A DNA stretch of 7,377 nt from Anaerolineales bacterium (GTDB lineage Bacteria > Chloroflexota > Anaerolineae > Anaerolineales > UBA6663), in assembly GCA_016789245.1 (NCBI GenBank), contig JAEURM010000094.1:1-7377 (forward strand). The letters are read 5' to 3'. The number at the start of each line of letters is the position of its first letter. Positions within the stretch are counted from its first letter, which is position 1. The notes beneath the pieces were generated by a model that was given only the letters and a program-made list of their open reading frames with translations, was not told where the DNA came from and did not search any database. A program made the translations under genes and the position numbers. Below, piece after piece: positions 1 to 4,767 of the stretch.

Positions 1-55
1 CGGATCGGCACGGACGACGCGGAGCGATTTTCGATGGATTCCGCGTGATCGTTCC

Positions 56-92
56 GATCGGTGCGATCCGTGTACAGGATCCGGCACCGATC
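56..92. repeat. Imperfect hairpin in GATC-rich edge region
   Basis: Arms GATCGGTGC (56-64) and GCACCGATC (84-92) are perfect reverse complements. Inside them GATCC (65-69) pairs with GGATC (77-81), leaving a 2-nt bulge (82-83) and a 7-nt loop. The hairpin lies within 127 bp that hold seven GATC tetramers. No T-tract follows, so a Rho-independent terminator is not supported. It may be the tail of an upstream gene's transcript or a structured leader. Reading frames through 1-160 are open but truncated by the window edge, so coding status cannot be decided. Confidence 0.5.
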
Positions 93-161
93 TGCAGGCG
101 CCTGACATCTTGTGCTTGCAACGGATCAAAACTTCGTCAGAGCCTTATTTGTGCCTTAAGT

Positions 162-167
162 TATAAT
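162..167 (+). promoter_or_regulatory. -10 box of tRNA-Leu promoter
   Basis: A perfect TATAAT lies 14 bp before the first base of the tRNA, giving an expected start a few bases upstream of the mature 5' end, as is usual for tRNA genes. No good TTGACA-like -35 is visible at 16-18 bp spacing, so only the -10 is called. Confidence 0.55.
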
Positions 168-181
168 CGTCTGCTGCCACT

Positions 182-263
182 GGGGAAGTGCTGGAATTGG
201 CAGACAGAACGGACTTAGGATCCGTCGGGGCAACCCGTGAGGGTTCAACTCCCTCCTTCCGCA
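182..263 (+). tRNA. tRNA-Leu, anticodon UAG
   Basis: The full class II cloverleaf can be drawn. The acceptor is 182-188 against 256-262, and the D-stem is CTG (191-193) with CAG (205-207), its loop containing GG. The anticodon stem ACGGA/TCCGT (209-213/221-225) encloses loop CTTAGGA with anticodon TAG at 216-218. A long variable arm (226-238) has a 4-bp stem, and the T-arm GAGGG/CCCTC closes on TTCAACT. The long variable arm and TAG anticodon identify leucine, reading CUN codons. The discriminator is A263. The next bases are CCT, so the terminal CCA is not encoded and must be added by CCA-adding enzyme. Acceptor position 2:71 is a G-G mismatch (183/261). The gene lies just upstream of tig on the same strand. 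Confidence 0.95.
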
Positions 264-268
264 CCTAG

Positions 269-300
269 TAGAACGGGTAGTGCGCGTCATGCCCGTTCTA
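269..300 (+). other. Hairpin between tRNA-Leu and tig
   Basis: TAGAACGGG (269-277) and CCCGTTCTA (292-300) form a perfect 9-bp stem, extendable by a T-G and an A-T pair. It begins 5 bases after the tRNA. No T-run follows (the next bases are ATATTGTG), so it is more likely a processing or protective structure at the tRNA trailer, or a weak terminator. It occupies sequence that would be coding if tig used its earliest in-frame GTG, which argues against that start. Confidence 0.55.
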
Positions 301-321
301 ATATTGTGCCAACACATCTCA

Positions 322-330
322 TGTTACATT
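322..330 (+). promoter_or_regulatory. Possible extended -10 promoter for tig
   Basis: TGTTACATT reads as an extended -10 (TG, one base, then TACATT, 4/6 to consensus). A TTGTGC at 304-309 is a poor -35 at short 15-bp spacing. It would start transcription near 337, just ahead of the tig ribosome binding site. This rests on motif matching alone, and read-through from the tRNA promoter is the alternative. Confidence 0.25.
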
Positions 331-360
331 CGCCCTACTTCTGGGCAACGGAAGGTTATT

Positions 361-1698
361 GTGCTGAAAGTTGAAACGCATACCCATGAAGACCGCACAC
401 TCCACATGACAGTGGAGGTATCTGAAGAACGCGTGCGCCCGGCGTTAGAAGCCGCCGCGCGGCAAATTTCCAAGCGGTACCCGGTGCCGGGCTTTCGCCC
501 GGGCAAAGCGCCCTACTCGCATGTGGTGCGCCAATTTGGCGAGCCGGCCATTTATGAAATGGCCATGGAAGACTTAGGCCAAAAAGTGTACGAGGAAGCC
601 CTGAAGCAAGAAAATATTGACGCGTACGGCGCCGGTTCACTGGAGGATATGCAGTTGAAGCCGATGGTGCTCAAGTTCACTGTGCCGCTGAAACCGGAAG
701 TGGATATGGGTGATTACCGCGCCCTGCGGGTGGAGTACACCAAGCCGGAAGTATCTGAGGAAGAGTTTAACAACGTCATCAACAATTTGCGTGAGCGGCA
801 GGCCGTGCTGGAGCCAGTGGAGCGGGCCGGCGCACTAGGTGATGTGCTGACTTTAGATATCAACGCGTTCTTGAATGAAGGCCTAAACCCGTCTGATTTC
901 TTAATGACGGATAAAGATGTGGCCTTGCAATTGGATGAAAAAGCCGATTGGCCGATGCCGGGCTTTGTGCCGCAAGTGGTGGGCCTGAGCGCCGCCGAAA
1001 CGCGCAAGTTTGATTTGGCCTTTGCGGAAGATTACCCGAACGAAACGCTCCGTGGCCAAACCGCGCACTTTGAAGTGACGTGCAAAGAAGTGAAGAGCCG
1101 CGCTCTGCCCGAGCTGAACGATGACTTTGCCAAGGAAGTGGGCGAGTTCCAAACTTTGGGAGAGTTGCAGACGCGTGTGCGCGAAGATTTAGAGAAGCAG
1201 GCCGAGCGGGCCACTGAGCGCGAGTATAACGATAAGGCGTTAAACGCTTTGGTGGCGCAAACCAGCATTGTGTATCCGTCGCAGTTGCTAAAGACCGAAT
1301 TGGATGACATGTTGGAAGATTTGGATAAGCGCTTGCGTGAGCAAAAACTGACGTTGGATGATTATCTGAAGATTGAAAACAAAACCCAAGAGCAACTGCG
1401 CGAAGAGTACAAACCACGCGCCGAAGAACGGCTAAAACGCGCCCTAGTGTTGGGCCGGATTGTGGAAACTGAAAAACTGGAAGTTCAGCCAGAAGAAGTG
1501 GTAGAGAACATTCAGCAACAAGCGCAGGTGTGGGGTGACCAAGCCGGGCGCGTGCTGGAATTTCTTAACAGTGATAAAGGCCGCCAATCTTTAGTGGTGG
1601 ATATGCTCACCACGAAGGCGCTGAAGCGTATTGCGGCTATTGCCAAGGGCGAGGAAATTCCGGCCCCAGCAACTACCGAAGCCGAGCCAGCCGCCTAA
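361..1698 (+). CDS. tig: Trigger factor, ribosome-associated chaperone
   Basis: Trigger factor binds ribosomal protein L23 at the exit tunnel and shields nascent chains; its FKBP-type domain can isomerise prolyl bonds. From the GTG at 361 the protein is 445 residues, normal for the family. The N-terminal ribosome-binding domain carries the signature GFRPGKAP at residues 44-51. An FKBP-like domain spans roughly 155-245, ending in FEVTCKEVKSRALPELNDDF. The remainder is the helical, charged C-terminal SurA-like domain, with an Ala/Pro/Glu tail. The frame opens further upstream to a GTG at 280, but GGAAGG at 350-355 sits 5 bases before GTG 361, and the family begins with a VLKVE-like strand there, so 361 is preferred. 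clpP follows after 85 bp on the same strand, the classical tig-clp arrangement. The function call is secure; the start is likely but not certain. Confidence 0.95.
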   Translation: MLKVETHTHEDRTLHMTVEVSEERVRPALEAAARQISKRYPVPGFRPGKAPYSHVVRQFGEPAIYEMAMEDLGQKVYEEALKQENIDAYGAGSLEDMQLKPMVLKFTVPLKPEVDMGDYRALRVEYTKPEVSEEEFNNVINNLRERQAVLEPVERAGALGDVLTLDINAFLNEGLNPSDFLMTDKDVALQLDEKADWPMPGFVPQVVGLSAAETRKFDLAFAEDYPNETLRGQTAHFEVTCKEVKSRALPELNDDFAKEVGEFQTLGELQTRVREDLEKQAERATEREYNDKALNALVAQTSIVYPSQLLKTELDDMLEDLDKRLREQKLTLDDYLKIENKTQEQLREEYKPRAEERLKRALVLGRIVETEKLEVQPEEVVENIQQQAQVWGDQAGRVLEFLNSDKGRQSLVVDMLTTKALKRIAAIAKGEEIPAPATTEAEPAA

Positions 1699-1742
1699 CC
1701 TACCCAAACGGCTTGTTGCCGCAGGTGAGTGGCTAACGATAA

Positions 1743-1762
1743 AAATTGTGCAAGTACAATTT
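1743..1762. promoter_or_regulatory. Palindrome upstream of clpP, possible operator
   Basis: AAATTGT (1743-1749) and ACAATTT (1756-1762) form a perfect 7-bp inverted repeat with a 6-nt centre. A TACAAT hexamer (1755-1760) within its right half resembles a -10 and would start transcription near 1768, ahead of the clpP ribosome binding site. No -35 is evident. The element could be an operator over an internal clpP promoter or a small mRNA hairpin; the sequence does not decide. Confidence 0.35.
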
Positions 1763-1783
1763 GCTGTGTAGAAAGGTAAAGCG

Positions 1784-2422
1784 ATGAGTCAATTCAACCC
1801 AACAGCCTTAATCCCCATGGTGGTGGAAAGTTCCGGGCGCGGCGAGCGAGCCTATGATATTTACTCGCTTCTGCTCAAGGAACGCATCATCTTTGTGGGC
1901 ACGCCCATCAATGACCAAGTGGCCAATGTGGTGGTGGCGCAACTACTCTTCTTGAATCACGAAGACCCGCAAAAAGAAATTCAGATGTACATCAACTCGC
2001 CTGGCGGCGTGATTAACGCCGGTTTGGCGATTTACGATACGATGCAGTTGATTGAAGCGCCGGTGTCTACCATTGCGGTGGGCTTGGCGGCCAGCTTTGG
2101 CACCATCTTGCTCACGGCCGGCACCGGGCGGCGCTACGCTCTGCCAAACGCCACCATCCACCTGCACCAGCCGTTGGGCGGCGCGGAAGGCCAAGCCAGT
2201 GATATTGAAATTGCCGCCCGCGAAATTCTGCGCAAGCGTGACCAAATTAACGGCATCCTGCGCAAGCATACCAAGATGACGGACGAGCAGGTTAAACACT
2301 ACACTGACCGTGACTTTTACATGACGCCGGAACTGGCGGCGGAACTTGGGGTGATTGATGAAGTGATGAATCTGCAAGACCGCCGAGCCTTAGCGGCGGC
2401 CGCGAACGGGAAGAAGAACTAA
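1784..2422 (+). CDS. clpP: ATP-dependent Clp protease proteolytic subunit
   Basis: ClpP forms the tetradecameric serine-protease barrel that degrades proteins unfolded by ClpX, ClpA or ClpC in the cytoplasm. The 212-residue product has the full catalytic triad: Ser104 in GLAASFG, His128 in IHLHQPLGG and Asp177 in TDRDFYM. The YINSPGG strand/oxyanion segment is at 69-75, and the handle-helix region [13 protein letters not shown] spans about 136-148. Length and N-terminus ([17 protein letters not shown]) match ordinary ClpP. One residue is missing between Ser and His relative to E. coli ClpP (AGTGRR against AGAKGKR), a turn variation outside the active site. AAAGG at 1772-1776 lies 7 bases before ATG 1784. 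It follows tig and ends 43 bp before a strong terminator, so clpX is not co-transcribed directly downstream here. Confidence 0.97.
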   Translation: MSQFNPTALIPMVVESSGRGERAYDIYSLLLKERIIFVGTPINDQVANVVVAQLLFLNHEDPQKEIQMYINSPGGVINAGLAIYDTMQLIEAPVSTIAVGLAASFGTILLTAGTGRRYALPNATIHLHQPLGGAEGQASDIEIAAREILRKRDQINGILRKHTKMTDEQVKHYTDRDFYMTPELAAELGVIDEVMNLQDRRALAAAANGKKN

Positions 2423-2447
2423 GTTTAGGTTGCAGAAGCCAGATAAC

Positions 2448-2469
2448 AGAACACGGAACACAGACAAAC
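2448..2469 (+). repeat. Degenerate heptamer array after clpP
   Basis: AGAACAC (2448-2454) and GGAACAC (2455-2461) are adjacent 7-bp units, followed by a degenerate AGACAAAC copy that runs into the terminator stem. The array lies 25 bp after the clpP stop codon. It is short enough to be partly chance, but resembles in style the other 7-9 bp arrays of this window. Confidence 0.4.
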
Positions 2470-2502
2470 ACGCCGCTCGAAATTCGAGCGGTGTGTTTTT
2501 TT
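2466..2502 (+). terminator. Rho-independent terminator after clpP
   Basis: A long stem pairs ACACGCCGCTCGAA (2468-2481) with TTCGAGCGGTGTGT (2483-2496), with one G-T pair. It is followed by a run of seven T beginning within the stem's 3' edge (2496-2502). On the minus strand the same hairpin is followed by the T-rich TGTTTGTCTGTG, so it may also stop the convergent lipoprotein transcript. Confidence 0.9.
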
Positions 2503-2512
2503 ACAGGAATGA

Positions 2513-2529
2513 TAGACCGACGCGGTCTA
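2513..2529. repeat. Short perfect inverted repeat between convergent genes
   Basis: TAGACCG (2513-2519) and CGGTCTA (2523-2529) are perfect reverse complements around a 3-nt loop. It sits between the clpP terminator and the end of the larger lipoprotein gene. No T-tract follows on the minus strand, so its role as a terminator is doubtful. Confidence 0.4.
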
Positions 2530-2574
2530 AGTGACAAAAATTATCAGCGGAGACCGTGTCAGTCTAGAATCTGT

Positions 2575-3525
2575 TTACTTCAGCCGTCCGTACAAATCCT
2601 GTATCCACGTCACAATCGCCTGTTGCTCGTCTTCGCTGGGCGATTGCTCACCAAAGCCGCTGATGAGTATGGTCACCGTCATCCGGTCACTGACGCCTTC
2701 GGGGTCACTGCGGTCAATCATTGTGCCCGTCACCTTATCGCCCCACGCCCGCAATTGCGCCAGTTCAGCGTCCGTCAGTTCGGCTTGCTTCTCCGGCTGG
2801 CCACACAAGCTGTAGCGCACTTCGCCGTTGGTGTTCACGGTGAGTGAATCACAGAAGCCTGCAATCCCGCCCTGCCGGTTCCACTGGAACATGGCCACCG
2901 CTTCCACCACCGAGTTACCAGCTTCATCCGTGTGATACACATACTGCTTGCCGGCCACTTCCCACACCAGGCGGAAGCCGCGCGTAACCCCACCCGCACA
3001 GCGGATGTTGGGCGCCGATTGGCCCAAGCAACCATTCGGCCACTCGCGCGCTTCAACACTCACCAGTCGGGCCTCCATCGCATCTCCAAACTTGTTGCGC
3101 AATTGAAGTAGAACCAAGTGCTTGGCCGCCCACGCTTTGGAAAGCGGCTCACCAAGCGCCACGGCCAAGCCATCTTCATTCGTGCGCACTTCGTAGGCTG
3201 TGCCCTGATAATCAAACAGCACGCGGAAACCGGGCACGATAGCGGCGAGACAAGACATATCCGGTTGACCCACGCCCAAACAACCATCCGGCCATTCCAC
3301 GGCTTCGGTGCCGGTGAGTTTGAGCTGATCGGCGCTCACCCCCAATGCCTCGGCCAACGCTTGGAGCGCGGCTTTTTGGGCCGGTGTGAGTTCATCCGGC
3401 GCGGGCGTGGGAGTGGCGGTAGGCGGCACCGGAGTGGGCGTAGGGGTGGGAGGCTGGAGCGCCATCGGTGCACAAGCCGTAGCCACCACTGAGAATAAAA
3501 TAACGGTCAATAATAAGCGAAACAT
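2575..3525 (-). CDS. Lipoprotein with two WP[DN]GCLG repeats and shared C-terminal domain
   Basis: This gene encodes a predicted exported lipoprotein of 316 residues with unknown function. A hydrophobic signal peptide ends in a lipobox with Cys18 (VATAC). A Thr/Pro-rich linker covers about 25-43. Two tandem modules follow: residues 48-120 and 126-203. Each has a helical start, then WP[DN]GCLG, a second Cys exactly 10 residues later (82/92 and 166/176), a GFR strand and a Tyr-rich strand ending in [ED][DA]G; the tryptophans lie 84 residues apart. Residues 212-316 form a third, different domain (W.R.GG.AGFC) with Cys225 and Cys241, homologous to the neighbouring lipoprotein. The cysteine spacing suggests disulfides outside the membrane, which is inference. 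AAAGGA at 3535-3540 lies 9 bases before the start codon. It is likely co-transcribed with the upstream paralogue, 69 bp away. Confidence 0.85.
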   Translation of the reverse strand: MFRLLLTVILFSVVATACAPMALQPPTPTPTPVPPTATPTPAPDELTPAQKAALQALAEALGVSADQLKLTGTEAVEWPDGCLGVGQPDMSCLAAIVPGFRVLFDYQGTAYEVRTNEDGLAVALGEPLSKAWAAKHLVLLQLRNKFGDAMEARLVSVEAREWPNGCLGQSAPNIRCAGGVTRGFRLVWEVAGKQYVYHTDEAGNSVVEAVAMFQWNRQGGIAGFCDSLTVNTNGEVRYSLCGQPEKQAELTDAELAQLRAWGDKVTGTMIDRSDPEGVSDRMTVTILISGFGEQSPSEDEQQAIVTWIQDLYGRLK

Positions 3526-3594
3526 TTTCGTTCGTCCTTTCCCTATTCAGACGAACTAAGCCAAATCGGAGTTCCGCTAGCGAATTAATGCCGA

Positions 3595-4047
3595 TTAAGG
3601 GTTGGCCCGCAGGCGCGCGTAAACGCCTTCGGCCCACGTGAGCATTTGTTGCTTCTGCGTTTCGTCCGGCTGAACACCGCCCCGCCCCTGCATCTCCAGT
3701 GTCACCAGCAAACCATCAGCCACGTCCGGCGGGTCACCGGCCACAATCACCACGTTGCCAAACTGCACCGCCCACGTTTGAATTTGTAGGCGTTCTTCAG
3801 CCGAAAGTTGTTGCGTCAGGGCTTCTTCATTGCACGGCGCGGCTTGTGCTTCACCGGCTGTGCTCGCCACCAACACTTCACACAAGCCCGCCACTCCACC
3901 GGAACGATGCCAAATCAGCGTCAGTGGTTGCGAGGGCGGATAAGTGGGCGCCGGTGTAGGCGCACTCACCGTTGGTACAACCTCGGCTGGCCCGCACGCG
4001 GCGGCTAAGCACATTACCATCACGGCCAAAATCAATTGTCTATGCAT
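3595..4047 (-). CDS. Small lipoprotein paralogous to C-terminus of neighbour
   Basis: The 150-residue product is a predicted exported lipoprotein of unknown function. Its signal peptide ends at a lipobox LAAAC with Cys18, the same position as in the neighbouring lipoprotein, and a Pro/Thr-rich spacer covers about 25-41. Residues 44-150 align along their whole length with residues 212-316 of the downstream gene product. Shared features are W.R.GG.AG.C, Cys56 and Cys72 (spacing 16, as in the neighbour), a mid-domain Trp, V.D...VT and a C-terminal TW...Y.RL. The WP[DN]GCLG modules are absent. AAAGGA (4055-4060) lies 7 bases before ATG. It is the first gene of a likely two-gene minus-strand operon, divergent from the esterase. 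The paralogy is clear by eye; I do not recognise the family. Confidence 0.83.
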   Translation of the reverse strand: MHRQLILAVMVMCLAAACGPAEVVPTVSAPTPAPTYPPSQPLTLIWHRSGGVAGLCEVLVASTAGEAQAAPCNEEALTQQLSAEERLQIQTWAVQFGNVVIVAGDPPDVADGLLVTLEMQGRGGVQPDETQKQQMLTWAEGVYARLRANP

Positions 4048-4071
4048 TCGGTTTTCCTTTCTGCCACTCAG

Positions 4072-4099
4072 TTTACAATAGGGGCATGGTAGAACTCAA
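4072..4099 (-). promoter_or_regulatory. Possible promoter for the lipoprotein pair
   Basis: On the minus strand TTGAGT (4094-4099) is followed after 16 bp by TGTAAA (4072-4077), each 4/6 to consensus. Transcription would start near 4065, leaving a short leader with the ribosome binding site at 4055-4060. The -35 would lie inside the 5' coding part of the esterase gene. Supported by motif matching only. Confidence 0.3.
4074..4079 (+). promoter_or_regulatory. -10-like box abutting the esterase start codon
   Basis: TACAAT (5/6 to consensus) ends 6 bases before ATG 4086. A start at the usual distance would fall on or next to the ATG, giving a leaderless mRNA. This fits the absence of a usable Shine-Dalgarno: the only purine run, AGGGG at 4080-4084, is one base from the ATG. 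No convincing -35 is seen. Confidence 0.35.
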
Positions 4100-4709
4100 C
4101 TTAGTGCATCGGGCGCGTTTGCCAGAGATGGCCGGCCCCGCTCCAGCGGTGGTGATGGTGCATGGTTGGCTAGGGAATGAAAACGTCATGTCCGCGTTTG
4201 ATCATGTTTTGCCATCGGGCGTGGCGGCGTTTTATCCGCGTGCGCCGTTTGCGGTTGAGAGTGGTTACTGCTGGTCAACCTCGCAGACTGACCGAGAGAG
4301 TTTTGCGCACGGTGCCGCCATGCTCCGCGAATTTGTAGCGGCTTTGCCACAGCAATATCCCATTCAGGTTGAACAAGTGGTGCTGGTGGGCTTTAGCCAA
4401 GGCGGCGCGGTGTGTGCCAGCGTACTAACCCAAGCCCCAGAATTGGTGCGCGGCGCGGCCATTTTGTGCGGCTTACTGCCCGGCATGGCACGTAAGGCCT
4501 TGAGTGAGCACCCAGCCGCCATCAATGGTAAACGCGTGTTTATTACGCACGGCACCAAAGATGAAACGGTTCCCATTGAGCAAGCGCACGAAGCCCGCGA
4601 TATATTTCTGCAAGCTGGCGCGGAAGTGGTTTACAGTGAATTTCCCGTAGGCCACAAACTCAACCCAGAAGGCTTAAGGCAACTCAAACACTGGTTAGCC
4701 AATATGTAA
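4086..4709 (+). CDS. Alpha/beta-hydrolase, phospholipase/carboxylesterase family
   Basis: This is a predicted cytoplasmic serine esterase of the small phospholipase/carboxylesterase (COG0400-type) group, which hydrolyses short-chain esters or acyl-thioesters; the substrate cannot be told from sequence. The 207 residues match the usual length. An oxyanion-loop HGWLG lies at 26-30, nucleophile Ser104 in GFSQGG, acid Asp159 in HGTKDETVP and His190 in PVGHKLNPE, all in the expected order and spacing. The frame is open upstream to 3972, but that part is antisense to the small lipoprotein gene, and the family begins just before the first beta strand, so ATG 4086 is chosen. There is no signal peptide. 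It stands alone on its strand between the divergent lipoproteins and lutB; the hairpin directly after its stop may separate it from lutB transcription. Confidence 0.88.
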   Translation: MVELNLVHRARLPEMAGPAPAVVMVHGWLGNENVMSAFDHVLPSGVAAFYPRAPFAVESGYCWSTSQTDRESFAHGAAMLREFVAALPQQYPIQVEQVVLVGFSQGGAVCASVLTQAPELVRGAAILCGLLPGMARKALSEHPAAINGKRVFITHGTKDETVPIEQAHEARDIFLQAGAEVVYSEFPVGHKLNPEGLRQLKHWLANM

Positions 4710-4758
4710 GCATCGAATTTCACGAATTACGCGAATGAGCCTTCGTGCAATTCGATGC
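4710..4758. repeat. 17-bp inverted repeat with 9-bp internal period
   Basis: The left arm (4710-4726) and right arm (4742-4758) are reverse complements at 16 of 17 positions, with one mismatch (4720/4748) and a 15-nt spacer. The left arm begins at the base after the esterase TAA. CGAATT, CGAATT and CGAATG recur every 9 bp at 4714, 4723 and 4732. No T-tract follows (AAAAGTTAT), so it is not a classical terminator. It looks like a dispersed palindromic repeat acting as an mRNA 3'-end structure. It also covers the upstream ATG at 4735 that might be taken as the lutB start. Confidence 0.75.
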
Positions 4759-4767
4759 AAAAGTTAT

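Noticed and set aside
182..300. Integration site (att) at the tRNA-Leu 3' end
   Set aside because: No integrase gene and no second copy of the tRNA 3' end is present in the window.
280..360. N-terminal extension of trigger factor from GTG 280 or ATG 289
   Set aside because: It would translate through a 9-bp hairpin after the tRNA, has no family similarity (MRVMPVLILCQH), and a good ribosome binding site fits GTG 361 instead.
860..1417. 185-codon minus-strand open frame inside tig
   Set aside because: It is antisense to a well-conserved gene, of low-complexity Arg/Ser/Pro composition, without ribosome binding site or recognisable domain.
1943..2377. 144-codon minus-strand frame inside clpP
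   Set aside because: The frame is antisense to clpP; its His/Arg/Val-rich sequence reflects complementary codons of a conserved gene.
3972..4085. 38-residue upstream extension of the esterase
   Set aside because: It is antisense to the small lipoprotein's signal peptide region and has no similarity to hydrolase N-termini.
4710..4758. Rho-independent terminator after the esterase
   Set aside because: The stem is strong, but no T-tract follows on the plus strand (AAAAGTTAT), so it is listed as a repeat.
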